Origin: Mya arenaria
Taxonomy: Eukaryota > Mollusca > Bivalvia > Myida > Myidae
Direction of reading: 5' to 3'
DNA length: 64,000 nucleotides
NCBI RefSeq assembly: GCF_026914265.1
Contig: NC_069136.1
Coordinates: 13,076,356 to 13,140,355 of the forward strand
The notes under the pieces were generated by a model. It was given only the letters and a program-made list of their open reading frames with translations. It did not search any database and was not told where the DNA came from. The position numbers were made by a program, and so were the translations under genes. Positions 1 to 11,461 of the stretch are shown here, in pieces; position 1 is the stretch's first letter; each line of letters opens with the position of its first letter.

Positions 1-383
1 GTTATCGCTTAATTTGTAGTGAAATTATCACATGATATTTTTATGTTGTTATTTCACTGCTCATTTAACTGAAAATCAGAACATGCTTAAATGAACCAAG
101 CCTACAATACAGTTTTTTATTTATCAGTTTTTTGGCATGCCTTCATTGTTTACACCATGTAAAGATAAACTTAATAACAGGAGAGCACTGATTAGCACCA
201 AGGGGCGTAGCTGACTGTATGCAGTTGCGTAATGAAATTTAGATAGGTCAAAGATTTTGTCATACCAAAGACCCCGAATTTGAAATAAAAACTGAAGGGG
301 GTTAAGTGTAAAGGGATTAATATACCCCCCAAAGGCATTAATCTGTGTAATCCAATATATCCCCAAGCTACGCGCTGGCACCT

Positions 384-872
384 CAGGGCTTTTTCTGCCC
401 ATTTTGGGAAAAAGACCCTAGACATTTTGGGAAATTTTGCGTCGTGAAAATGCCAAAATTGGGAAATTTTACAGAAAAAGCTGTTTAGTCTCCTGCGAAT
501 TAGGTAATGATTTAATATTAGTTGTTTTCCCCTTTAAAAGACCCACAATGGCTGAAATATCAATCATTGGGGTGTAAATATCTATTGCAATAAATCATGA
601 CAGATAATATTTCATATTTCCGATTTCTGAATGTGATGAAAATCAATGATTTCTGAGTTCAATTACCAAAAAAACTTCACATGACATAATTTATTAGGAT
701 GTTGAAAATGAACCAGTACAGGTAAAAATAATTTCTAAAAAAAAAAAAAAAAATTTTTTTTTTTTTTGGGGGGGATTGGGATTTTTTTCTGAAGATTGGG
801 AAAAATATCTTATATTTTGCTTTGGGAATGGGTCCGATAGTCGGACCCGTGGGTACTATAGAAAAAGCCCTG
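384..872. mobile_element. Short TIR element (CAGGG ends) with 5-bp target duplication
   Basis: The ends are perfect 13-bp inverted repeats (CAGGGCTTTTTCT and AGAAAAAGCCCTG), flanked by CACCT on both sides (379-383, 873-877). The 489-bp body has no ORF, several TTGGGAAA-type motifs and an A-run, T-run, G-run tract at 737-776. It looks like a non-autonomous DNA transposon (MITE). I cannot fix the superfamily. Confidence 0.65.
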
Positions 873-1176
873 CACCTGTCTATCTTTCCATGCCAAATAT
901 TAGTTTTTTAACTAACTGGTAATTCCAATGAATTTTCTCACCCGATATCTTTAAACTTTAAATATATAGTTAATGACAGGCAGAATGGACACCACAGGTC
1001 TGCCGATACCAAAAAATGTAAAAAGACACATGACATCCTTTAAGACTGACGAATGAACTCTGTACATATTAAGAAACACAGAGCCTCAATGTACCTTGTT
1101 CTCAACTTAATGCCAACTCTAGTTGGCAGAAAATAAGAAATTCAATCACATCACATTTAAACTCAATAACATTCAC

Positions 1177-1444
1177 TTTACAGAACACAAACATGATTGC
1201 CAACATGACCTATGTTTACAGAACACAAACATGATTGCCAACATGACCTATGTTTACAGAACACAAACATGATTGCCAACATGACCTATGTTTACAGAAC
1301 ACAAACATGATTGCCAACATGCCTATGTTTACAGAACACAAACATGATTGCCAACATGACCTATGTTTACAGAACACAAACATGATTGCCAACATGACCT
1401 ATGTTTACAGAACACAAACATGATTGCCAACACGACCTATGTTT
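1177..1444. repeat. 38-bp minisatellite, about 7 units
   Basis: The unit starts TTTACAGAACACAAACATGA and ends GACCTATG. Copies are nearly identical, and one has lost a short stretch near 1320. Confidence 0.95.
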
Positions 1445-2787
1445 TAGCAAGTCCATTAAAAACAAAAAACAAATTTATGCCAAAAGATCGTACTTGAATG
1501 TTGCTAGACCTAACAAAAATTACATCCAAAACACATTTTGTAATATATATTGCAATATATTGCAAGACCTTATGAATTGAAATAAAATAGGTTTTCTTTT
1601 ACTTATAAGGGCAATTTAAAACAAAACACATAAAATAAAGCCATCAGTTGATAAAATAGGAAACTTTATTGTCAAAATATTGAAAAATTTAAAACTACGA
1701 TTATAGAAAAAATTCCCTTGGGATTTCGAACGAATTCACTCTCACTCCTGTCGTCTGCCATTGTTATGAAATTATTGAGACTACAATATAATTAGAGGTG
1801 TACCAAATCCGCTGGTCGTACTGAAGTGCAAAATTGATTTAAATAAACAAAAACGTGCAGAACTAGCCATACGTGAAATCAATTTATATAAGTGTTGGTT
1901 GTAATAATTGAATTGTTTCTACCAGTGGTAGGTAAAATATACCGCTTTTGAGACCCCTCTACCGCTATACCGCTCCCACATCGAAATCTACCGCTGTTGA
2001 AAGGTTTTCTAATAAAAACAATATATTTTTTTATATATATTTCTAATATATAAAAACCTCAAAGTTCTTTCAAATTGGCCTTAAATTTTCTTTAAAAACC
2101 TCAAAATTCTATCAACCATGCTAAAATACCCCCAATAACCTGTCACTCTAAAGATCATGGTGCAATAAACAACTTGTCATATCGGTCATTCTTCAGCCAA
2201 GAAGCTAAGTTACAAAAGACCACACATCAATATTTTTTGTTAATTGGCATCCATTTTTTTTTAATCTCAAAGACATAGTAAAACTGATGAAACATTATAG
2301 AAAACAACATGCCCAAGGTGTTATTAATTATCTACCATGTATAAAATTTTACGACATTTTGGCGGGTTAATTAACATACACAATTCCGCAGTCGTCTGCA
2401 CTTAATCAGGGGGGTACACCGTACATGTATTCCAAATCTGCAGTGATTTAAGTGAGATTTTGGAGTCTTATATTCAAGATAGCGGTGAAACAATGACAAA
2501 ATAGGATTTCGGGACCCTTTTTCGCCTGGTAAGTAGTATTAAGTATATCAGTCTTCCCGAAATTGAAAAAAATGTGCCTGTCTGCCAGACAGGTACTATG
2601 GAAGTTTTTGCCTGTCCGAACAAATATGTCATAGTATAGATAAACTAAAAGAGCAAAAAAAAATAATGTCAACTGTTAATGCTTTCCTGATTTAGTTCAC
2701 AAAATAACAACAGCATATAAACACTACATCGACATGTTGTTTAGTAAAAATAAACACACTTGGTCTCGCAAAAAAATATTTAAACAC

Positions 2788-2925
2788 CGCCGCCATTTAG
2801 GTGCTTTCTTTTTTTTGTCGTCCGGTAATTCCACCAACCGCCGCCATTTTGACTGCAGACGAAATAAATTGAGTGCCGACGATTTTGATTGTACTTTGTT
2901 GCAAACCAAGAACCAATCAAAACTT
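2788..2925. promoter_or_regulatory. Promoter-like cluster: two CCGCCGCCATTT sites and a CCAAT box
   Basis: CCGCCGCCATTT occurs at about 2788 and CCGCCGCCATTTTG at about 2840, both resembling the YY1 core (CCATTTT with GC-rich flank). GAACCAATCAAAA follows at about 2910. No downstream gene could be identified, so the role is speculative. Confidence 0.25.
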
Positions 2926-4732
2926 GTAATAAAATGCCTTTACTGATGAATCATATTTACTCATTTATCCCCGGAAATCAACATCATGATAGCATATCGG
3001 AAATCCGAAATTGCCGACTTTTGGCGATGTTATGTGACGTCAATATCAGTATGGGATCGACTAACTACCGCAAAGGCAAATAATCAGCGAAAGTTTTTAT
3101 GACATCTCGCTTTCAAATACCTTTTCGCTATTCAGTCGTCTCAAAATATGTCGGTCATCCGGACCATCATTTTCGGAAGATCTGCCAGACCCGTACAAAA
3201 TTTGCCGGACATGTCCGGGGACTGGCACATTTGGGGAAGACTGCAGGGTATATGTTTCCAAAATATCATGACACGCATTCGGCTCTACAATTACCAGGCC
3301 TCCCTCGGATTCATGCTTCTAGGTTACGGAATAAAAAAGTTATTAAAGGAAAACCTTTGACCAGTCTGTTGTTTACAAATATGGGAAGCAAGAATTTGAT
3401 ACTTTTAATGATGTTTAAGCTCCAAAAACACATTTTTTGCAATGGTTTCTACTTTAACATTATTTAAATGTGGTATTTTAATTTCCTGACAATTCCTTTA
3501 CAGTACAAGAGCCTTCATGCTCATTTTTTTAAGGTTTAACCACCTAAATGTGTGCTGATAACAGTTCAACCACCTTTTGGCACCTGAAAGACATTTGACC
3601 AGCTTTTATATGTGAAAACATACTGTGTGACAAATGAAACTTGTGACAAGCGTTCCATAATATTATACTACCATGTGTAGTATTATTATTATTTAGCACT
3701 TCTTAAAAATTAAATTAATTCTTTGTTTTGGGTAGAATAAAAACATCTTAATTTGAAACACCTTTTCCCCATAATTATATATTGACAAGGAATAGAACAC
3801 CGATTGCGCAATCCTATATATATTTTAAATACAAAATGTAACATGATAACGAAAATTGAGACAAACCCCTTTGTAAACACATATATGTATCAAATCAAAT
3901 TTGCATCAGTCTCCTGTGTAAAAACTGTATACATATGGGCTAGGGAAAACATGACAAAATATTTTGATTCTGTCGCCTACATCACAATCAGTAAATTCAT
4001 GAAAAAAATGCAAAAAAGTTTAAAACCTGCAAACGTTTAATGAAGACTTTTCAGGTCCAAAACGTAACGAATGGTCTTATTACTCATTCTGTGTTTGGTT
4101 ATGTTTCATAACGCTTATCTGTAGAATGATGACATGGCCGATATTTTTTAGAAAATGACTTTTGAACTTCTACTTTCTTTTCCCGTAAAATGTCAATTGT
4201 TTCCCGCCATATTGGAACTATCTGATTAGCTTAATTCTAAACCGATAAAGTTAAAGGAGATAAATAAAGTAAATATGATTCAAGGTTACTATATCATTTT
4301 GTATTTATAAGGAGTTTTTTTAATAACGTAGTCTTATGCGATATAGATAATGCTTAAGCAAGTGTAACATACGACGCAAATGTTAATCGATTACCATTGC
4401 TGATATGCTTCTAATTTCTAACGCAGTGATGTCCCCTTTCCGCACGAAAGCGATCTCCCTCTTTTAACTGGCTATATTTTGTAAATCCCTTTTATCTAAT
4501 GTCAAATAGTCATTCTCCTTTAAAAACAATACGACTTATTTCTCTTAGTACTTCCTATTATAGGAAACTGTATGTAATATATGTCCACTTTGTTTATATA
4601 TATATGTTTAATTAATTGTTTGTTAAAGCGTTATTGTTCTGATCACATGGTTGTAATAACCCATGATCTAAAATAAATCTTGAAATCTTTTATGAATTTA
4701 TGTCGATTTTTAATTTAAGAAAAGCTGACGAT

Positions 4733-5215
4733 TATAATATCTTCCATGGCCGCTCGTGTAAGAGGGTTTGGATTAACCTATCTCACACGAGCAGCCATGG
4801 GAGGTGCTTTTTCTCCAACCTCAGCGAGGTGTAACAAATTAATTAACTCGCTGGAACTCTTTTGAGCGTAGTGAAAATAATCGCGTGTGGAATGTGATTA
4901 TTTGTGGTTATCATAGATATGCGCAGGGGAATGATTAAAAATATGTAAACTGTCAAATCGTTCTTTAAATAGTTCTAAGGAGTGTACCGCATTATTTCTT
5001 GAATGCAGCCGGAAAACTTGTTTCGGTGCAATTTGAACCGAGAAATGAATTATTTGGATTTTAGATAATGCCAGAACAAGGTTGACATAGTGCTACATAC
5101 GACGATCTTCAACAAGAGAGTTAATTGCCTGGCGACAATAAAAAGTAGTTCCATGCATGCCGGTACTTTTTTACCCGTGGGCAGGATAAGGATTTCCAGC
5201 ATGGCCAAATATTTG
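4733..5215 (+). mobile_element. Foldback/MITE family F, copy 1
   Basis: It starts with inverted arms CCATGGCCGCTCGTGTAAGA and TCTCACACGAGCAGCCATGG, then a body shared with the copies at 5247 and 11462 (for example the TTAAATAGTTCTAAGGA and CCCGTGGGCA motifs). No coding capacity is seen. Confidence 0.7.
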
Positions 5216-5246
5216 GATCTACTTTTCTCCAACCCCTGATTATAAG

Positions 5247-5775
5247 TATCTTTCATGGCCGAGAGCGTAAGATAGGTTCATCCCGACCCTCGCGCAGGGT
5301 GTTTTGCGGAAACTCGTTTCCGCAAAACACCCTGCGCGAGGGTCGGGATGAACTTATCTTATACGAGCGGCTATGGTAGATGCTTTTTTCTCCCACCTCA
5401 GTTAAACAAAATTAAGTAAAAATGTATTTTTTGCTGGAACTCTTTTTTGCTTAGTGAAAATAATTGCGTATGGATATGCGATAGCACGTGGTTGTCATGG
5501 ATATACGCGCAGTGATCCAGTTAATGTTAATAGTCAAATCGGTCTTTTTAAATAGTTCTAAGGAAAATGAAGCATTATTTCTTGAATGGTGCGTAAAAAC
5601 TGTTTTATGGTGACATTTGAAGCGAGAAATAATTAACTAGCGTTCTAAATATTACCATAAGACAAGATTTCATTGATGCTACTGACGACAGTCCTCAACA
5701 AGGGAGGTAATTACAATGTGGTAAAAGGAGTTCCATACGGGCATTTTATCTCCGCCCGTGGGCAAGATTAATAAT
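5247..5775 (+). mobile_element. Foldback/MITE family F, copy 2, with a near-perfect palindrome
   Basis: It lies directly after copy 1 in the same orientation. Its head is a palindrome with perfect 37-bp arms (5277-5313 and 5316-5352, 2-nt loop), extended to more than 50 bp with mismatches. The body carries CTCCCACCTCAG, TTAAATAGTTCTAAGGA and CCCGTGGGCAAGAT. Confidence 0.78.
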
Positions 5776-5796
5776 ATCTGTCATGTGTTCCCGTTC

Positions 5797-5898
5797 CGGA
5801 TAGAAAAATCCGACCCGAGGGCACCTGCGTTGCCTGGTAACGAGGCTTGCCGAGTTACCGGCTACGCAGCGTGCCCGAGGGTCGGATTTTTTTCGGAT
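5797..5898. repeat. Imperfect palindrome with arms of about 40 bp
   Basis: AAAATCCGACCCGAGGGCAC at the left pairs with GTGCCCGAGGGTCGGATTTT at the right, around a CCTGGTAAC...GTTACCGG inner stem. It shares the GACCC-GAGGG motif with the family F palindromes next to it, so it may be another terminus of that family. Confidence 0.6.
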
Positions 5899-6186
5899 GA
5901 TATTTCAATAGATGAGTTTCATAGTATAGGACTATATATATTTTAATACTTCTAAAATTAATTGCTTGCTATGATGCTATAAAACAGAGAAGTGAAACCA
6001 ATTATAAATATTTGGAGGCGGTGCCAATGTAGCTAGGCGTGGTTGACAGGTTGACATTTAAATAACAATAAACATTACAATGACAACCAATAATTATCAC
6101 ATATCTATACGCACATGAAACCTTTTTAAAGTTTTAAACTTGCTTTATAACATCAACACCACCACCAACAACACTAACCAAAACTA

Positions 6187-6205
6187 CTGTTGCTACTACT
6201 ACTAC

Positions 6206-6255
<50 letters not shown>

Positions 6256-6256
6256 A

Positions 6257-6328
<72 letters not shown>

Positions 6329-6390
6329 TACTACTATCACTACCACTACCACTACTACCACTACAACACCACAACAACACAACCACCACT
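6187..6390. repeat. Triplet array (CTA/TAG/CTG)
   Basis: CTA repeats switch to TAG repeats, then back to CTA, then CTG and mixed ACC/ACT. The CTA-TAG junction is itself a long palindrome. A paralogous array sits at 14811-14990. The ORFs across it (poly-V, poly-L, poly-S) are artefacts. Confidence 0.95.
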
Positions 6391-7044
6391 TCTGCCATTA
6401 CAGATACAAATGACAATACACTTATCTTTTATATCTTTGGGGTCTTTTTGTACATTTTGAGAGCCAGTAATTCTTCATAGAAGTTTGCCGGGGCTACAGA
6501 TGGGACAATGGGACAGTATGTAAATTATTTTTTACGAACACTAAGTGTATTTGGGGATTGCTGCCATATCAGAAATGTTCATATTTACCGAGTTATTTCA
6601 ACGGAATGTTAACTTCAAAATGAAGTTATTTCGAAAACCGTTTGAAGCTTACATTCACCTGTTTCAATGCAATTTCCACATAACCACTGACTGAAATATG
6701 ATTTTCACATACAAACCCTTCTTCAACAATAACAGGGTAATTTTCAGAACTGTGATTAAGTTAATATTTGTTTTACTCGACACGACAATGGGACCAAATA
6801 GGACACAATGATGACACAGTGATATCGATGTTTTATTGAGAGTATTGTTTATTTGCACTAGTACTCTCAGCTACTTTAGTATTATATATATACAAATTAA
6901 TGTTTGAATTGGCAAATGTATCGTTAAAACATTAGATTGGAGATAAGTGCTGAACATTCTTATACTGGCCTGAAAAAGTTGCGTTTGTAAAGTAAAGCAG
7001 AATGTTCTTTTCGACGGCAAACATCATTAAGAGAGTGAAGAATT

Positions 7045-7527
7045 TGTAAGTACGTTCATAGTACATATGTTTACTTGGTTGGTAATATGCAAATTAGCAA
7101 AGCCCAGGCTCCGTGTGGGTTGAGAATTGTATATGAAGACAAGTCGACCCCTTCAGGGTTGGACATGCTTTCTCTGAAGGGATCTGTTGGCCTTGTTTGA
7201 AGTCGCACGTTACAATTGTTGGCAGCGGTGGGATGTTGACAACTGCCGAATCGGAGTTTTCTTACCCACGATTTTCCCAGCCAAGACTCGGACGAGTCTT
7301 CTCGGAGGGGAAAGTAATTAATCGGTCCGCTGTAGGCTGATGTGCGTTCATAGTAAAACATTCCGTTATAGACGGAAGTACGTTCATAGTACGTTGATGA
7401 ACTTGTTTGGTAATATGCAAATTAGCAAAGCCCTTTACTGTATATAAAGACCAGTGGACCCCCTTCAGGGACGAGCATGCTTTTCCCTGAATGGATATGT
7501 TGCGTCTTTGACGTCGCACGTTACGTA
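7045..7527 (+). mobile_element. Miniature LTR retrotransposon remnant (TRIM-like) with tRNA-Leu-type primer site
   Basis: Two direct repeats of about 155-170 bp (about 7045-7214 and 7373-7527) share GTACGTTCATAGTAC, TAATATGCAAATTAGCAAAG, a TATA-like element (TATATAAA at 7441 in the second) and CGCACGTTAC ends. The first runs from TGTAAGTACGT to ACGTTACA, short inverted termini typical of LTRs. TGGCAGCGGTGGGAT at 7220-7234 lies 5 bp after the first repeat and is complementary to the 3' end of animal tRNA-Leu as I remember it. The internal part is only about 160 bp with no coding capacity. The size and primer type recall Steamer-like gypsy elements, but that link is inference. Confidence 0.6.
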
Positions 7528-7529
7528 AG

Positions 7530-8520
7530 CATGGTACTCATATAAACCAAGAAGGTAAATTATGGAAGTTTGTAGGTAGATTTTTAATAAATATATGCTG
7601 TTTAATTGACAGGCAGTTGTCATCTGCATAAGGATAAAAATGACAATTATTTAATATTTGAATAATAAATTATAATTTCAAAAACAAAATGCAACAATAT
7701 TTAAAAAAAAACCACAACAGAATAAATAAATAAATATGTCAAGAACATTTGACGTCTTAGTAGAAAAATATTGGATTTTTTAAATATTTTTATCTTATGC
7801 TGTTCGAAAATTGACAGTTGCTTTCTGATTCTTCGCTCAAATTAATTATATCCGTTTTAAAGTATCAGGGCCGAATTAAGAACGTCCACTCTCACTCACA
7901 CTCCAACCACATTCACGTAAGGGACACTCAAGTGCTCACTTGAGTGGGACAAGGGGGAGTTACACTCAAGTGATCTCTTCGTATTCGCACGCCTTACTTA
8001 CACTCAACTTTATCAAGTAACCAATACAGTACAAATACATGTATGTTTTCATGATCATATCGGGTTATCTGTTTGACTATGGTGGTGTTTACGGTAATAC
8101 GGCCGTATTCCACTCTTGTGACGTCACGCCATAACAAGTATCGTTGCGCGATGTTAAAATGACGTCATAAAACAAAAAAGTGCGTGGTTTAAATGACATT
8201 TATTATGAAAACATGTGGCTTTTAAGTGATCTAACCAGTAATGTATCTAATAAAAGGGTTATTAGAACTGCGTTTAGATCTGGAATGTCGTAATTGACTC
8301 TCGCGAATGTTAGCAGATTTTGATCCGAATCTGCAAAAATCCACTCGAGTCGAATACAACCTCCCAGATCAAAACGCAGTACTAATAACCCTATTGTATT
8401 CGTCTATAATCTTGCCTTTGTAGTCTGCATAAAGCGGTCTTATAGTTTGAAAATAAAAGATATAAGTTGAAAAAATAGCACATAAGTAAATTTAAATCGC
8501 ACTTCTTATGGGGTAAATTA
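7530..8520. other. Non-coding upstream region of lectin copy 1
   Basis: The part at about 7700-7868 is shared with copy 2 (16550-16680). The part at about 7870-8595 is absent from copy 2 and so is an insertion in copy 1 or a deletion in copy 2. It contains short palindromes (AATACGGCCGTATT near 8090, ACTCAAGTGCTCACTTGAGT near 7928) but no ORF or clear termini. Confidence 0.45.
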
Positions 8521-8521
8521 G

Positions 8522-8585
<64 letters not shown>

Positions 8586-8589
8586 TAAC
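8522..8589. repeat. (AAT)n microsatellite
   Basis: About 22 AAT units with two ATG interruptions, 290 bp upstream of the lectin copy 1 start codon. Not present at this position in copy 2. Confidence 0.95.
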
Positions 8590-8878
8590 TAGCGGTATTT
8601 TTGGCTGCGCGGTGTAGAATAAAAAGAAACCAGGATAATTCCAGCGTTTGGTTGACCAATATTTAAGCATTAATTGCCCGGAAAACCTTCAGAACCATTT
8701 GTTTGCGCTCGGTTACCGACTAAATGAGATGTTCTGGACCGGGTAAATGATCTTTAGCAATCTTAGCAACGGCTGCAGGTCCTCGTTTGATTTCAATGTG
8801 AGAAGTCGACACTTGTTGTTGCGAGATCACAAGTCCTCTGCTGCAGCTCTCATGGTCGTTTTGAAGAAAGACGTCAAC

Positions 8879-9184
8879 ATGAAAGCGGCCCTGTTTTGTC
8901 TGTCGCTGCTGCAGTTATGGACGAGTACAAACGGTGAAATTTTAACTCATGAATACAAGCGCTACACAGATAGTTCGGAGATCACGGGCACCAGTATTGC
9001 GAAAACAAAGGCCCGTTCGGTGGTCCGGTGCGTCACTCTGTGCGCGCAACACGAGGAGGGCGATGAACATTGTCACGCGGCTCGTTATCACGGGGAGACA
9101 CGTGCCTGTGAACTGATATCTCACAGTAGCAAGGGCACAGAACGATGGCTTAATGATGGCTCGTGGACAATTGTAGCGAGTCAG
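8879..9184 (+). CDS. C-type lectin copy 1, exon 1 (signal peptide plus PAN/apple-like module)
   Basis: This 102-codon exon encodes a secretory signal peptide (MKAALFCLSLLQLWTSTNG) and a cysteine-containing module of PAN/apple type, with RC, LC, HC and AC cysteines at about residues 50-80. Secreted lectins of this layout are common in molluscs and are thought to act outside the cell in recognition or adhesion. The frame is also open upstream to 8747 and holds an in-frame ATG at 8852. I prefer 8879 because it begins the signal peptide directly and has A at -3. The exon ends in a strong donor (CAG|GTATGT) in phase 0. It matches copy 2 at 93 of 102 residues by eye. Its partner exon near 12074 is out of frame, so this copy may no longer make a full lectin. 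Confidence 0.82.
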
Positions 9185-9257
9185 GTATGTAGGATGTGTG
9201 TTTCTTTCTTTATACAGACTATGAAGGGTGAATAATGCAAACATAAATGGTTTCGTT

Positions 9258-9595
9258 CATTCGGATCTCCTCGGCCATTTTATCGAAAACAACCTCGGAT
9301 GTATGCAGGCACATCAGTTGAAGTAGTTCGTAAAATTTTGAATTATATCTTTAATTAAATGTAGTGTTTCAGAGTTGTGTTTATTGATCTAAGTTTAAAT
9401 CGATTGCCATTGAATTGAATTATTGCAAACATAATTAAGAATTCTAAGAGTTCAGTCACAAAGTTTAACTGCTAAATAAAATTACTACGCGATCTACTTG
9501 CTGCGGACTTTAACGTACCACTTTTTGAGTATGTAAACCGTCCAAATACATCCGAGGTTGTTTTTGAAAAAAAAATGGCCGAGGAGTTCCGAATG
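9258..9595. mobile_element. MITE family M, copy 1, with 9-bp target duplication
   Basis: The ends are long imperfect TIRs starting CATTCGG (with TCCTCGGCCATTTTATCGA and ACAACCTCGGATGTATGC). The flanks are GGTTTCGTT on both sides (9249-9257, 9596-9604). A 338-bp non-coding body. A 9-bp duplication with long TIRs suggests a Mutator-like (MULE) origin. Located in intron 1 of lectin copy 1, about 73 bp after the donor. Confidence 0.85.
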
Positions 9596-9689
9596 GGTTT
9601 CGTTATGCAATATAGGCAAAGAACCGAGGTGTTCCGATTGGATTCGTTCCTTGGGTTACCTGCCCTTACCATTTCATTATCGGACTCTT

Positions 9690-9806
9690 GATGTGCAGAG
9701 TACGCTGGGTACCAGTCAGGGGAGTGTGATGTGCAGAGTACGCTGGGTACCAGTCAGGGGAGTGTGATGTGCAGAGTACGCTGGGTACCAGTCAGGGGAG
9801 TGTGAT
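9690..9806. repeat. 38-bp tandem repeat, 3 units
   Basis: The unit is GATGTGCAGAGTACGCTGGG plus TACCAGTCAGGGGAGTGT, three near-identical copies. Only the end of the unit (GGGAGTGTGAT) is present in lectin copy 2, near 18083, so the amplification followed the duplication. Confidence 0.93.
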
Positions 9807-9839
9807 GATCAACGTGGGTGTATAGTTAACTATGTTTTA

Positions 9840-10980
9840 CAGATATAGAATCATTTTTGAATTCAATTAAAGCATTATGGATAAAAAGATATATAGACCC
9901 GTCAAATAATGGAGACTGGAAAGTGTTCTTTCATAGAAAACTAAAAAACTACGGTCATAAACTACTACTAAAATCAGATTTTGATCAAACAGTTATAAAT
10001 TATATAACACCAGAAGGAACTTTCCTAAATGATGTACTAAACCCTGGTTAAAACTAAAAACCGCATTTTATGAAGAGCTGTCGAAAATAAATGTAAGTAA
10101 AACAATAATTTGGAATAACAAAGAGATAAAACAAAACGGCCACACACTGTATTTTAAAGAATGGTATCAAAAAGGCATACAATTCTTCGAACACTTATAC
10201 GACTACAGGGTAAATGAGTTTTACAGTTTTGAAGAAATAATAAGCTTATACAACATAAATAAAAACGATTTCTTAAAATATTTGACACTAGTTAATTGTA
10301 TCCTAATTCATTTGAAAACGAAGATTAAATCCGAGAATATCAGTCGAAACAGACCCCAAATAATTACAGATAAAATAAAGGAATCGATTCAAACAAATAA
10401 GTTTCTATATTCGACACAACAAAAAAAAATCAAGCCATCATCAGAAACTAAATGGCATCTAACATTCCCGAATAAAGAAAATATTGGATGGAAAAAATAT
10501 ATAATACAATCTATATAAGCTCGAATGATACATCATTACGAAGTTCTCTATATAAATTCTTACTAGTAAGAATAATACCCACAAATACATATTTGCATAA
10601 ATGTAGAATAAAAAATTCTAACCTATGTGATTTTTGTAGCGTACAAATCGAGACAATCACTTATTTTGGAACTGTCAGAAAGTTAAACCACTATGGAGTG
10701 CCCTAAATGACTTTATAAAACAGCGATCGATAAATATCGTTATAATGAACGAAATAGCATTTTTCGGTATCCATATCAAATTTAAACACATACCAATATG
10801 TAATTTCCTTATTTTATTAATAAAAATTCTATATATTCTCAATGAAATACCGAAACACTATCCCATCATTCAATGCCTATTTACAATACTTAACTCTCAG
10901 ACAAAAGGAGATATCGCAATGCAAAACGATATATATGATTACCACACTCTCAAATGGAATGTATTAAAATTATAATCAAT
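9840..10980 (+). mobile_element. 5'-truncated non-LTR retrotransposon (L1/Tx1-like) 3' end
   Basis: Broken + strand frames encode the C-terminal part of a LINE ORF2: WIKRYIDPSNNGDWKVFF, an IIWNNKEI-type segment, then a zinc knuckle CDFC...FWNCQKVKPLW. A one-base loss near 10660 splits the zinc knuckle, and the frame resumes through FFGIH to a stop at 10973. The layout resembles the C-terminus of the larger element at 44280-48175, so the same clade is likely. Lies in intron 1 of lectin copy 1. Confidence 0.72.
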
Positions 10981-11097
10981 TTTAAGATACCGATTGTATA
11001 CAGAACCAGAATGCATATAAATAGTATAGATTCCTTTTTTCCTTTTTTTTTACACAACCACATATAGTAAAATCATCAATAAGTGAAGGGGAAGTGT

Positions 11098-11163
11098 AAG
11101 TGTGCGTATGTGCGTGCGTGTGCGCGTGGGTGCGTGCGTGTGTGTGTGCGTGTGTGTGTGTTT
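11098..11163. repeat. (TG)n-rich microsatellite
   Basis: Alternating purine-pyrimidine TG/CG repeat, a potential Z-DNA former, just after the LINE fragment. Confidence 0.9.
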
Positions 11164-11461
11164 TGTTTTTTGCGCTTGCGTGATTAGTTTTTGATATTCT
11201 GAAAATATGAAACAATATAGATAATTCTGTTTTTGATTTATAATGTGTTTGAGATTATCATTCAGTTATTATATTATCTATGTTCAAAATAAATGAGAAA
11301 AAAAATACTATGTTTCCGTTGTATAAATGTTTAGTGAAATAATGATAAGGATAAAAAAAAGAAGATGATTTGAAATGAGGCAATATAGGATATAAAAGAC
11401 TTAGTTAAAGGTTTGGAAAAAAAAATAGTAGGAAGAAATTCGTTACAGTGACAGATATTGT

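Larger units (their letters stand above)
874..4730. other. Non-coding, AT-rich interval
   Basis: Apart from the 38-bp repeat I see no gene. Short ORFs here lack domains, splice context or codon bias. A promoter-like patch lies at 2780-2930 (see separate entry). The stretch 1-120 is the left part of the duplicated lectin locus, matching 14265-14380. Confidence 0.5.

Noticed and set aside
1920..2000. Cluster of TACCGCT words
   Set aside because: Only three or four irregular copies; no structure to support a regulatory claim.
8942..9244. 100-codon minus-strand frame across lectin exon 1
   Set aside because: Shadow of the real + strand exon.
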